A DNA stretch of 60,790 nt from Nocardiaceae bacterium (GTDB lineage: Bacteria; Actinomycetota; Actinomycetes; Mycobacteriales; Mycobacteriaceae), in contig JAJFUQ010000167.1 of the NCBI GenBank assembly GCA_021372355.1, positions 1 to 60,790 of the forward strand. The letters run 5' to 3'. The notes beneath the pieces were generated by a model, which saw nothing but the letters and a program-made list of their open reading frames with translations, made no database searches and was not told the origin of the DNA. Positions 28,839 to 37,664 of the stretch are shown here, piece by piece (within the stretch, counting starts at the first letter, position 1; each line of letters starts with the position of its first letter). Made by a program: the position numbers and the translations under genes.

Positions 28839-30266
28839 TCATCCGACCGGCTTGCCGGGTCCGGGATCGATGTTGTCACGTGCCACGAGCGCGGCGGCGC
28901 GATCGAGCGTCGGTCCGGGCGGAAGAAGCGAGATGATCGCCCAGGGCGCGGTCATCGGTTCCGGCAGGCCGAGCGGCTCGATCGAGGTATCCGGAATCCC
29001 GTACCGAACGCCGACGTCGGTCACGAGGAAGTACGAATCGCGGCGGGTCGTGTTCGCGGTGCTTCCGGTCGTTCGAATCGCGTACGTCGAGCCCGGCGGA
29101 ATGTAGACGATGCTCGCCGTGGAGCCGTCGCGGGCCGGCGACAGCACCGGAACGGGCTGCGCCCCGGTGGGCGCGGGGTAGTCGCTGCCGCGGTAGATCG
29201 CCGTCGTCGTCTCACCATCGCGGCGGCGATGCCAGTCGAAGCACACGACGGTGCTTTCATCGGTGGAAACAATAGTCGGTCGATCTGCCGGATACGTGCC
29301 GATGGGGAGTGCGTCGGTCCGCGGAACGTTGGCGATGGCGCTGGGGGAGATGTCGACGACCTTCGAGTTCGAGGCGTAGCGAACGAGGTTTGCGGTCAGT
29401 TCCGGGACCTCCTGAATGCCCGAACCGAGGACGACATAGAACTTCGTCCCGCTCAGTCCGCTGTCGCGCAGGATCGATCCGATGACCGCGCCGGCGAGCT
29501 TCCACGGGACCGGATCTCCCACCTTCTCGATCACGGGCGCCTTGATCTCCGGCGCCGGCGGGATCGCGGCGATCAGCGCACTCGACACCCCACGCGGTTT
29601 GACGTCGGCGAGGCCGAAGACCTCGCGGACGGCGAAGGACTGTGGGTCGACTTCGGCGCTGGTGCCGTTCATCACCAGATAGTTCTTCGCCTTGTACGTG
29701 ACGTAGAGGGCTTCTGATCGGTCCAGAGCTTTGCTGTCGCGATTGGCGATGATCTTGCCGCCGATCACCGCGATCTGGGAATCCGCGGTGGCGCTCGTCG
29801 GATTGGATCGCTTGTCGCAAACTGCCCAGTTGCTGTCCTCGCCGTCGCCGAGGGCGTCGAGGGAGGCGGGGGCGTTGGGAATACCGATCGCGGGACCGCG
29901 GTCGTAGTTGTCCAAGGCCGACGCATTGACCGGTCGTGCCTTTTCCGGCGAATTGGCCGCAAGCCGTGCGGAGGCGAGGTTGAGGGCTGGGTGCATTCTC
30001 CCATTGATGGCGACATACAAAATGCCGTTTTGTTTGTCCAAGACGATCTTGGCGTCGCCGACAGAACCGGTGGGGCTGATGAAGGAAAGCGCAAGTGCCC
30101 CGAGGATGATGATCACCGCAAACAGCGACCCGGCGAGGTAGGAACGCATGTGCCCGTTCATCGGGTCGTGAATCATGCGCACGTCACGGCGCACCAGCGC
30201 ATGTTCGACCCGACGGAAGAGAAAGCGATAGCCGTTGACCTGCGACTTGGTCGTGCGCTGCGCCAT
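28839..30266 (-). CDS. eccB: Type VII secretion membrane protein EccB
   Basis: The 475-residue protein has the typical start MAQRTTKSQVNGYRFLFRRV, one membrane segment near 42-65 and a large periplasmic domain with the conserved VCFDW and paired cysteines (AVCDK, VVCFDW). It is a core component of the membrane complex. It is transcribed with eccA, divergent from the substrate operon across a 325-bp intergenic region. Confidence 0.95.
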   Translation of the reverse strand: MAQRTTKSQVNGYRFLFRRVEHALVRRDVRMIHDPMNGHMRSYLAGSLFAVIIILGALALSFISPTGSVGDAKIVLDKQNGILYVAINGRMHPALNLASARLAANSPEKARPVNASALDNYDRGPAIGIPNAPASLDALGDGEDSNWAVCDKRSNPTSATADSQIAVIGGKIIANRDSKALDRSEALYVTYKAKNYLVMNGTSAEVDPQSFAVREVFGLADVKPRGVSSALIAAIPPAPEIKAPVIEKVGDPVPWKLAGAVIGSILRDSGLSGTKFYVVLGSGIQEVPELTANLVRYASNSKVVDISPSAIANVPRTDALPIGTYPADRPTIVSTDESTVVCFDWHRRRDGETTTAIYRGSDYPAPTGAQPVPVLSPARDGSTASIVYIPPGSTYAIRTTGSTANTTRRDSYFLVTDVGVRYGIPDTSIEPLGLPEPMTAPWAIISLLPPGPTLDRAAALVARDNIDPGPGKPVG

Positions 30267-30591
30267 CGCCTACGGCCCTCCAGGTGTCGTCACGAGACAT
30301 CTCGTCATCGCCACTCGATGAGATTACCGAAGTGTGTGACACACAACACGAGATTGAAACGTGCTGATGTAGGCGCGATTTGGGCGTCGTGCGCGATTCT
30401 CTCGGTTTGTCTAGTTATTGCACGGCTATTGCGCCTAGCGAGAGTGGACTAATCTTTGAGCCGTAGACAGTTGGTAATTTTCGGCACCATTGCTGGTGTA
30501 TATCGAATGATATACACCGCGGTGGAGATGTTTTGCTGCAGTGATGCTGGACTGCCTATTTCTATAAACGGAAGTGGGTCGAGGGGGAAAT
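30267..30591. other. Divergent intergenic promoter region, 325 bp
   Basis: It separates eccB-eccA (minus) from the substrate-eccE operon (plus). The central part is A/T-rich and carries the palindrome at 30495-30518. AGGGGG precedes the ATG at 30592. No RNA gene seen. Confidence 0.6.
30495..30518. promoter_or_regulatory. 24-bp inverted repeat, candidate operator of the secretion operon
   Basis: GGTGTATATC and GATATACACC are perfect complements separated by GAAT, about 74 bp before the first gene of the substrate operon and in the divergent gap with eccB. Symmetry, A/T content and position suit a dimeric repressor site. No regulator gene is encoded inside the locus. Confidence 0.6.
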
Positions 30592-30909
30592 ATGGCGGAC
30601 TTTATCGCTGACGCGGATGCGATTCGCAACTACGGCACCACGGCTGCGGCAATGGGGGAAACGATTGCCACCGACGGGGCGACGAACGTGGCTTCGAACA
30701 TGGCTGCGGTCGTGCCGGTCTTCGGGTTGATCGGCCAGGATTACCTCGCCGCCTTCGGAACCGCACAGTTCAACAATGCGAACTCGGTCGCCGAACTCGC
30801 GGCCTTCCATCAGGCGACTGCCGTAGCGGCAGATGTCGCCGCCGCCGGCTACGAGGGAACGGATGCGACCACGGCGGCTGCACTCCGCACGGCTGCCGAC
30901 GAATCGTGA
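30592..30909 (+). CDS. Small type VII secretion target, EspC-like (PE position)
   Basis: The 105-residue helical protein MADFIADADAIRNYGTTAAA... carries a C-terminal Y-x-x-x-D signal (YEGTD, Tyr87-Asp91). It has the length of EspC/DUF2580-type substrates. It takes the place PE genes have before the esx pair in mycobacterial ESX loci, but lacks a PE motif. Its stop overlaps the next GTG (GTGA), so the two are probably partners. Confidence 0.7.
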   Translation: MADFIADADAIRNYGTTAAAMGETIATDGATNVASNMAAVVPVFGLIGQDYLAAFGTAQFNNANSVAELAAFHQATAVAADVAAAGYEGTDATTAAALRTAADES

Positions 30910-32165
30910 CCACTGCTCTGACCCCCGACGTCGGGTCGTCGGGAGTCTCGGCCGGCAGCGACATCGCACCGCTGTTGGGCAAGCCGGTCGAGGAGGTGCT
31001 TGCGCTCCTCGGACTTCCGCCGTTGCCGACTCCGGACCAGGCAGTGCCGCCGGGGCCAGGAATGCCCACGCTGCCACCGCTGGACCTGGTGAGTCTGTTC
31101 AAGCCATTGACCGATCTGCTCGCAGGCTTCGGATCGGGTGATCTTTCGCAGGCCGCACTCGATCCGAGGCAGGCATTCGGTCGCGTTCAGCAGACGCTGC
31201 AGTCGACGGAGCAGACGGGTGGTAGCGCGATGTCCGCACTGGCGCCCGCCTGGACCGGGCCGGGTGCGGACGCGGCGATGGCCAGCGGGACGTCGGCGCA
31301 GGCGGACGGCGTCTCGACGGCGGCGCAAAGCCAGTCGATCTCGACGTCGCTGTCACTCGCGAGCGCCAGCGTGGCCAAGGGGCGTCTCGGTGTGGAGGGT
31401 GTCATCGCGAGCTTGTCGGCAATCGTGACGGCTTCGGCTCCCTTCATCCTCACACCGCCTGGTCAGGCGGCGATCCTGTCCGCGGCGTCGTCTCACCTCG
31501 CGCAGGCGACGGCGATCACCGCTGAGACGAGAACCGAGATGACCGGGCACACCGCCGCGATGGCGGGCGCCGGGATACCGGTTCCGATTTCGATGGCGCC
31601 GCAGATTCTGGGACAACTGAGTCAACTCGGTTCGACGCTGTTGGGCAGTTCGGCGAAGCAGGGGAAGGCGCGCGGGTCGTTGATGTCGGCCGGCCGCGGC
31701 GTGTTGTCGAAGGGCAAATCGGCCGCTGAGCTCGCGGGGCGAAGTCGGGGCGTGAAGGTACCGGTCGCGCTGGGCATGCTGCCAGGCTCGGCGAGCGGCG
31801 GGCCCGGCAGTCAAGTGCCGGGTGCGCGGACCGCGACCCTCGCCGGAGACCCGCGGGCGAGCCTGCCCACCGTGGACCAGTTGCGCACCGACGCGTCCGG
31901 CAACAACACCACGTCGACGAAGGGCTCGCTCACGTCGCCGACTGCTGCACCGGCAGCGGGACCAGGGGGTTTCCATGGTGCCGCCGTTTCGAAGAATGTC
32001 GTCGGTGATCGTGGGCATCTCGCCACTGGATCGGAAGAAATGGTCGGCGATATACCGGCGGTGACACCGTCCGTCGTGGGGTCGGGACCGCTGAATCTGG
32101 CGGTCGAGGCGAGCCGCGAGCCGGAGTCTCGAAAAACTCCACAGCGCAATTCACTGGACCTGTAA
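30906..32165 (+). CDS. Probable secreted T7SS partner protein (PPE-position, EspA/EspB-like)
   Basis: The 419-residue protein has a Pro-rich start, a helical region containing a W-x-G turn (PAWTGPGADAAM, near residue 115), a hydrophobic helix pair and a low-complexity Ser/Gly/Thr tail. It is translationally coupled to the EspC-like gene and precedes the esx pair, the position of PPE68 in ESX-1. No PPE motif is present. Likely co-secreted with its upstream partner. Confidence 0.65.
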   Translation: MTTALTPDVGSSGVSAGSDIAPLLGKPVEEVLALLGLPPLPTPDQAVPPGPGMPTLPPLDLVSLFKPLTDLLAGFGSGDLSQAALDPRQAFGRVQQTLQSTEQTGGSAMSALAPAWTGPGADAAMASGTSAQADGVSTAAQSQSISTSLSLASASVAKGRLGVEGVIASLSAIVTASAPFILTPPGQAAILSAASSHLAQATAITAETRTEMTGHTAAMAGAGIPVPISMAPQILGQLSQLGSTLLGSSAKQGKARGSLMSAGRGVLSKGKSAAELAGRSRGVKVPVALGMLPGSASGGPGSQVPGARTATLAGDPRASLPTVDQLRTDASGNNTTSTKGSLTSPTAAPAAGPGGFHGAAVSKNVVGDRGHLATGSEEMVGDIPAVTPSVVGSGPLNLAVEASREPESRKTPQRNSLDL

Positions 32166-32270
32166 GAATCAATTTTCCAGGGCCGGAGAAACTTATTGGA
32201 CAGCGGGGGAAGGAAAACATCTCATGTCTAGCGCGTGTGATGTGAACACAAATATGAAAGGGGGAGACTC

Positions 32271-32588
32271 GTGGCGGGAACACAGGTAGACATTGCCGGC
32301 ATGCAGGCGGCCACCAGCAAGGCCGAAGGCATTCACGAGCAGATGGTCGGTTTGCTCAATCGGGTGAACAACACCGTTGCCGAGTCGAGCGGCGTATGGA
32401 AGGGCACCGCCCAGTCGGCGTTCATGCAGGTGACGGCCGAATACAACGAGGCCGCATCGAAGATGAACAACGCGATGTCGGAGATGCTCGAGAACCTGCG
32501 CGGCAACATGGCCCAGTACCAGGGTTCCGAGGAGTCTGCGGAGCAGAGCATCAAGTCCAGCGCCGGCGGCCTGAACCTCGCGCAGTAA
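32271..32588 (+). CDS. WXG100 protein, EsxB-like
   Basis: The 105-residue helical hairpin protein has W-x-G at 43-45 (VWKGTAQSAF) and a C-terminal Y-x-x-x-E secretion signal (YQGSE, 83-87), the CFP-10/EsxB pattern. GTG start with GGGGGAG upstream. It should form a heterodimer with the next product and be exported by EccC. Confidence 0.92.
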   Translation: MAGTQVDIAGMQAATSKAEGIHEQMVGLLNRVNNTVAESSGVWKGTAQSAFMQVTAEYNEAASKMNNAMSEMLENLRGNMAQYQGSEESAEQSIKSSAGGLNLAQ

Positions 32589-32608
32589 CCGAGAAGGGTT
32601 AAACGACA

Positions 32609-32902
32609 ATGAGTTCCATTCATTACGACTACGCCGGCATCGAAAGTCTGCTCGCGCAGGCGCAGTCCGAGCAGCAGCAGCTCGCCTCCCTCGTGGAGGA
32701 CATGAACGGCGTCAAGAACCAGACGCAGGCGTTGTGGCAGGACCCGAGCTCGGCCGAGGCATTCCAGGCGGCCTACAGCAAATGGGTGAGCGGTGCGCAG
32801 GAGGTGCAGCAGGTGCTCGCTTCGATCATCAACGCGGCGCAGACCGGCAGCGGTGACATGCAGTCCACGAATAACTCGATTGCGGGTAGCTGGGGCGGCT
32901 AG
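32609..32902 (+). CDS. WXG100 protein, EsxA-like, with W-x-D turn
   Basis: The 97-residue partner protein starts MSSIHYDYAGIESLLAQAQS. The turn motif reads W43-Q-D45 instead of W-x-G (LWQDPSSAEAF). It lacks the Y-x-x-x-D/E tail, as expected for the EsxA member of the pair. It lies 20 bp after the EsxB-like gene and is followed by a strong terminator. Confidence 0.9.
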   Translation: MSSIHYDYAGIESLLAQAQSEQQQLASLVEDMNGVKNQTQALWQDPSSAEAFQAAYSKWVSGAQEVQQVLASIINAAQTGSGDMQSTNNSIAGSWGG

Positions 32903-32915
32903 ATCGTCTTGCGAG

Positions 32916-32959
32916 AAAATGGTGGGGAATCGCTTTTGTGGCGATGTCCCACCATTTTT
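32916..32959 (+). terminator. Intrinsic terminator after the esx pair
   Basis: AAAATGGTGGG (32916-32926) pairs with CCCACCATTTT (32948-32958) and is followed by T-rich sequence. Standing between esxA and eccE, it would make far more transcript for the secreted pair than for the machinery genes downstream. Confidence 0.85.
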
Positions 32960-32982
32960 GTATTTAGATTGAAGGACAATCG

Positions 32983-34752
32983 GTGCGGTCGCAGAATTAT
33001 CGGTCTACGAGTCTTCAACTCGGTCCGACTGTTAGCCTGACATTCGTGCGGCGGGGAAATTCAACGCGACGTCTGAACCGCGGTGGTACCTGGTTGGGTT
33101 CGGCGGCTCCGGCCCAGATGATCGTGATCGTCGAGGTGGTGGCGCTCGCTGCTTTCGTGATCGCCTCGATCGCCGGTCTGGAATGGCAGATCGCCGCGGC
33201 GATCGGGGCGGGAGTTTTGCTCGTCGGAGTCGTGAGTATGTCGATTCGGCCCGGTGGGACACCCGTCTGGACCCGTATTCGACGTCGGTCTGCGTTTCGC
33301 GCGCGCAGGCGAAAGTCGGTCGAGTCAGTGCCGTCCGCATTCGACGTCGGGACACGGGACGGAACGACGGTCGGGTTGCGTTGGCATCGTCAGCAGTTGA
33401 TCTCGGTCCTCAGGGTCAGCCGCGAGCCGGGAGTTGTCACCCGCCTTCGGCCACACACCGCGGAGTCTGGCGGTTTGGCGATGAGCGTCATCGCAAAGGG
33501 GCTCGTTCAGTTCGACATCGAACTCGAAGAGATCGACATCGTCTCGCATGGCTGGAAGACCCGCAGCCCCGAACACATCGCCGCGACCTACGGCGACCTC
33601 GTTGCCCCGCTCGCGGCCATCGGCTACCGAGACACATTCGTCGTGATGAGATTCCGGCCGGCCGCATCGCCGGAAGCGGTGTTGTCCCGCGGTGGCGGAA
33701 CGGAAGGAATGGTTCGCGCGGCGACCGCTGCCGCTCGCCGAATGGTCAATCGACTCGCGGCCGAGGGACTGCATGCCGAGGCATTGACAGCGGTGGACAT
33801 CGAGAGTTTGTCGTTGACACTCGGCGATGGGTCGAACCCCGTCGACGGCGTCGAAACATGGTCGGATATGCGCTGGGATGGCTACCACGCAACGTGTTTC
33901 GCTCTCGACGACGAGTACCACCCGGCGGTACTGCACGACATCTGGAATGTTCCGGCGGTCTCCGTGTTGACGAGGACATCGATTCGCCCGCACAGCACGA
34001 ATGGCGACTACTCATTGCGGACGATCGTTCGCTACGGCACTACCGAGCCGATGTCCGGCGCACCTCATCCGGCACTTCGCTTGCTCGTGGGCATCCACCG
34101 GCCGGCCTACGACTGCACGCTGCCGATCCACGTCCCCGAAATCGACATCCGGCCGTTCGTCGGATCGAAGTTGACGATGGAGCAGATCTTCACCCCGTTG
34201 AACGGGTGCGGCCAGTTGGTCGGCGCCGATGACGACGGCAATGCGGTTGCTGTCGAGCTGTTCGGCTCGCGCGTCCAACGCGTCGAGGTGTGGGGCGACC
34301 GGGAGATGGTCCAGCAGATCGTTCTCCGGGCTGCCGTGCTCGGCGCGCGGGTGGTGATCTGGACCGATCGACCGGCGATGTGGCAGCCGATCGTCGACGC
34401 GGTTGCCGATCCGTTCGTCGTGTGGGTCGCCGGCACTGCGGCGCCACAGGCGGATTACCCGCAGATGTTCGATGTCGCGATTCTCGATTCGCCGCGGGTG
34501 ACCCACGATCCGAGCGTTCACACGCAGATTCGGCTCAACCGGGGATTGTGCAACGAGCGGTGGCTGCCGCAGGGCGTCGACGTCATGCTGATCCAGGACC
34601 CGGATGTCGCCTCGCTCATGTATGTGGTGACGACGAATGGGCGCGCGGCGGTGACGCTCGTCGCGGGACCGAAGGAGAAGGAGTTGTACGCCACCGGTTC
34701 GGATACCGACGATGCGGTCGACGTCGGCATCGGGGCGCACGGTGGGCGGTGA
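32983..34752 (+). CDS. eccE: Type VII secretion membrane protein EccE
   Basis: The 589-residue protein has two N-terminal membrane helices (about 45-87) and a large C-terminal domain, as EccE. The GTG start has GAAGGA six bases upstream. EccE is present in the evolved ESX systems and usually sits beside mycP; here it directly follows the esx pair. Its stop overlaps the lipoprotein start (GTGA). Confidence 0.85.
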   Translation: MRSQNYRSTSLQLGPTVSLTFVRRGNSTRRLNRGGTWLGSAAPAQMIVIVEVVALAAFVIASIAGLEWQIAAAIGAGVLLVGVVSMSIRPGGTPVWTRIRRRSAFRARRRKSVESVPSAFDVGTRDGTTVGLRWHRQQLISVLRVSREPGVVTRLRPHTAESGGLAMSVIAKGLVQFDIELEEIDIVSHGWKTRSPEHIAATYGDLVAPLAAIGYRDTFVVMRFRPAASPEAVLSRGGGTEGMVRAATAAARRMVNRLAAEGLHAEALTAVDIESLSLTLGDGSNPVDGVETWSDMRWDGYHATCFALDDEYHPAVLHDIWNVPAVSVLTRTSIRPHSTNGDYSLRTIVRYGTTEPMSGAPHPALRLLVGIHRPAYDCTLPIHVPEIDIRPFVGSKLTMEQIFTPLNGCGQLVGADDDGNAVAVELFGSRVQRVEVWGDREMVQQIVLRAAVLGARVVIWTDRPAMWQPIVDAVADPFVVWVAGTAAPQADYPQMFDVAILDSPRVTHDPSVHTQIRLNRGLCNERWLPQGVDVMLIQDPDVASLMYVVTTNGRAAVTLVAGPKEKELYATGSDTDDAVDVGIGAHGGR

Positions 34753-35378
34753 ATCGGATGGCGGACAAAGTGTTTGATCGCACCGCCTCGTGGAATAGGC
34801 GACGTCTCGCGGTGCTGTTCCTGGCACCGGCGTTGGTAGGTTGCTCTTCGGGGCCCGATCTGGGGGACGTCGGTTCCGACGAGGATTTGTCGGGCTACAC
34901 GGCGACGGTCGCGGCGGGCGATTCACCGTACTTGGATTTGTTGCCGAGTGTCTGCAAGCGGATTCCGGATTTGTTTTTCACCAGTCGGGGGATGAAACCC
35001 CCGGATGCCATTTCGGATGATTCGGGTTCGCTGTTGAGCCTGTGCAATGCGGTGTCGGCGAACCGCAAAGATCCCACGGGATGGGCAGTGACGGTGGGTA
35101 TCTACGCTGATCCGATTTCTTTCTTCAAGTCCGAATCCAGCCTGCAGATTGTCAAGGACAATATTGCAGTTGGACCGGATATCGGGACCATGTTTCGCGA
35201 TCCGGAGGATGTAACCACTTGCAGACTGCAATGGGGAACATTTTACGGCTCAGCCGGAGTGACGATCTACCCGAACATGGGCAATACCATGGATCCGTGC
35301 CGAGACATCGTCGAGGTTGCGGCCGCGGTGCATCAATACCTTCCGTCTCGACCGAATGAAATGCGGCCTGCGTCATGA
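34749..35378 (+). CDS. DUF3558-like lipoprotein of the T7SS locus
   Basis: The GTG at 34749 overlaps the eccE stop and gives a 209-residue protein with signal peptide and lipobox ALVGC. The mature part has paired cysteines (SVCKRIPDLFF, LLSLCNAV, TTCRLQWG, DPCRDIV), as in DUF3558 lipoproteins found beside ESX loci. A truncated paralogue lies at 22497. Coupled by ATGA to the next gene. Role unknown, possibly at the outer side of the secretion complex. Confidence 0.85.
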   Translation: MNRMADKVFDRTASWNRRRLAVLFLAPALVGCSSGPDLGDVGSDEDLSGYTATVAAGDSPYLDLLPSVCKRIPDLFFTSRGMKPPDAISDDSGSLLSLCNAVSANRKDPTGWAVTVGIYADPISFFKSESSLQIVKDNIAVGPDIGTMFRDPEDVTTCRLQWGTFYGSAGVTIYPNMGNTMDPCRDIVEVAAAVHQYLPSRPNEMRPAS

Positions 35379-36877
35379 GTGGCGACAAAGTCGATTTCAA
35401 CCGTCCGGCGGCGGACGGCGTTCTGCGCGTAATCGAAACCGCAATCGAAGGGCTCGACAGGGCGCGACGAAGCGCAGCCGAGTTGAGAATTGTGACCGGT
35501 GTGGGCACGTTGAAACGTTCCGACACGGTCGTACGAACCCTGAGGGACATGGCTGAAGCCTTTGAGGCGTCACTCCGTAATGCGGTCTCGGTTCTCGGCG
35601 AAATAAAAGATCATGCGGCGGCGGATTTCGACCGGGTCGAAGGGATCGATCAGGCGAATGCCGATCGATTGAAGGGATCGGCCACCGGGGGTACGGGAGT
35701 CGGTGCAGGTGGCTCGGGTTCGAGTCCGAGCGGCAGGACTGACACGGACATCAGCGAATCACCAAAGCCCGAGGACCCGAACGCGCTGTCCTACGAAGAC
35801 ATCAAGGGTGGCACCTCCAGCATGGATAAGGACAAGGTGGTCGCGCTCGGCTCGCGTTGGTACGACTTCGGCAAACGGGTTGATGAAGTCATGCAGGACT
35901 TTCACGATGGCGTGACGCAGCCGTTCGAAAGTGGTGTTCTTTCCTCGTCCGGCCTTGACGCCATACGCGATGGGTTCAAGAAGTTCTCCACGTCGATGAG
36001 CCAGTTTTCCGAGCAAACGCAGACCATTCAGAAGACCATCAGCCGCCTCGCCGACGGACTGGAGGCGACGAAGGACGCGGTTCCCGGCTTCTGGACCGAG
36101 ACGTTCATGGGCTCGATGATGTCGATTGTCTATTCACCCCAGGAAGTTCGCGACGACCTGACGAAAGAGGCACGGGAGGCGATCGACAACGTCTACAACC
36201 CGGTGATCACCGCGTTCAAACCTCCGGAATCGGCTCCCGTCGCAGTGAATCCGGTCCAGGGGTCCGGTTCGCAGCCCGGATTCCAAACGAGCCCCGGTGT
36301 CGGGGGCGGTGGTGGCGGCGGAACGGGATATTCGCCAACCTCTGGTGGCGGGGGATCGGGCACCGGCAGCAGCGGTTCCGGCGCAGGATCTGGCGGCTCC
36401 GGAATGGACCCGTCGCAGTTGATGCAAGGCCTCGGCGCCGGCGGGACGCCCGCGGGGATGGATGATGCGTTCGCCGGTGGCGGTGCGATGGGTGCGATGG
36501 GAGGACTCGGCGGCCTGGGCGCCGGCGGCGGGAGTGGGGGCGGTTCGGCTGCCGGATCGGCGGCGATGCGGGCTCGGCAGGCTGCCGAGGCTGCGGCGCG
36601 ATTGGCTGCGCAGGAGGCCGCCGCGGCACGCGGAGCACGCGCCGGTACCGGCATGACGCCTGGCCCGATGATGGGCGGCAAGGGAGCGTCGGCGAGCGAG
36701 AAGGGGGACCACAAGGGTGCCGCCTACTTGAGGGCCAAACACATGCAGGAAGAAGGACTCGGCACACCACACAGCTATGCCCCCGAGGTCGTCGATGAGA
36801 CGTCCGTCCGGTCGTTTCTGAACCTCGACACCGGCGACGACGGAAAATCCACCGAACCACCTCGCGACAAGAAGTAG
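35375..36877 (+). CDS. Large T7SS substrate, EspB/EspK-like, Gly-rich
   Basis: The 500-residue protein has two helical N-terminal segments (1-110 and 140-300), then a very Gly/Ser-rich section (about 300-430) and an Ala/Arg-rich helix. This pattern fits secreted Esp-type substrates chaperoned by EspG. It is coupled to the lipoprotein gene (ATGA) and lies 7 bp before espG. No enzymatic motif seen. Confidence 0.75.
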   Translation: MSGDKVDFNRPAADGVLRVIETAIEGLDRARRSAAELRIVTGVGTLKRSDTVVRTLRDMAEAFEASLRNAVSVLGEIKDHAAADFDRVEGIDQANADRLKGSATGGTGVGAGGSGSSPSGRTDTDISESPKPEDPNALSYEDIKGGTSSMDKDKVVALGSRWYDFGKRVDEVMQDFHDGVTQPFESGVLSSSGLDAIRDGFKKFSTSMSQFSEQTQTIQKTISRLADGLEATKDAVPGFWTETFMGSMMSIVYSPQEVRDDLTKEAREAIDNVYNPVITAFKPPESAPVAVNPVQGSGSQPGFQTSPGVGGGGGGGTGYSPTSGGGGSGTGSSGSGAGSGGSGMDPSQLMQGLGAGGTPAGMDDAFAGGGAMGAMGGLGGLGAGGGSGGGSAAGSAAMRARQAAEAAARLAAQEAAAARGARAGTGMTPGPMMGGKGASASEKGDHKGAAYLRAKHMQEEGLGTPHSYAPEVVDETSVRSFLNLDTGDDGKSTEPPRDKK

Positions 36878-36884
36878 AACCCAG

Positions 36885-37661
36885 ATGACGTCGAAGACGC
36901 GTCTGCGTGCGGTGCAGTTCCATGTCCTGTGGCACCACTATTCGACCGCAGGAGAGAAGTTTCCGAGGTCGCTGATCTACAACAGCGATCCCGAACTCGG
37001 CTACGACGAAGCCGAGTCACTCTATTCGAAGGTGCGCCTCGATTCACTGGATGAGATCAGCCCGGAAACGGTGGAGATGTTCCGAGTCCTCACCCGGCCG
37101 GAATATCGAATAGCCGTCCGCGGACACAACGCGCAGTTGCCTGACGACGACACCACATGGGTGCGCGTGTATTCGGCGTGGTTCGGCGCCGTCGCAGTGA
37201 TCGCGCACCAAGTACCAGACACCGACCTGGCCAGTGGCGGCGACGTCTTTCTCTGGGCGGTGTCAACCGGCGCCTGGATCAGGGAACTCGTCGAGCTGCT
37301 ACCGCCGGCCGTGAAGGGAAAGCTGCCCGCAGTCTCTGATGTGGCCGCTCAGCATCCGGACTCGTCCCGAATTTCGTCGATGCGGGACGAGGAGGCTGCG
37401 GCCACCCGTGCGAAATTCATGGCAATGAAGCGGTCGCACGGCGGGCGAATTGTGGTGACCGGCGGACGACCTGGCGAGGAGAAGATCGTGCACACGCTCC
37501 ATTACCTCGACCGGGTGGACGATGGACGGTACTTGGCAACCATCGGCGAATACCTCGACGTCGAACCGGCTGACCGGGATCTGCTGATTCGTCGACTCAC
37601 CAACACTCTCAACGAGACGCGAAAGCAGCTCGATCGAATGCGCGGCGACGTCGACGACTGA
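36885..37661 (+). CDS. espG: ESX secretion-associated chaperone EspG
   Basis: The 258-residue protein fits the EspG family in length and layout (RAVQFHVLWHHYSTAGEKFP, RIAVRGHNAQLPD then WVRVYSAWFGAVAVI, C-terminal TLNETRKQLDRMR). EspG binds cognate substrates in the cytosol and keeps them soluble; the adjacent 500-aa protein is the likely client. Two fragments of espG 3' ends are found elsewhere (15196, 22814), so this 3' end is a recurrent module border. Confidence 0.82.
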   Translation: MTSKTRLRAVQFHVLWHHYSTAGEKFPRSLIYNSDPELGYDEAESLYSKVRLDSLDEISPETVEMFRVLTRPEYRIAVRGHNAQLPDDDTTWVRVYSAWFGAVAVIAHQVPDTDLASGGDVFLWAVSTGAWIRELVELLPPAVKGKLPAVSDVAAQHPDSSRISSMRDEEAAATRAKFMAMKRSHGGRIVVTGGRPGEEKIVHTLHYLDRVDDGRYLATIGEYLDVEPADRDLLIRRLTNTLNETRKQLDRMRGDVDD

Positions 37662-37664
37662 GTC

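Noticed and set aside
30592..32165. PE-PPE gene pair
   Set aside because: Position fits, but the first protein lacks an N-terminal PE motif and the second a PPE motif; EspC-like/Esp-type partners fit better.
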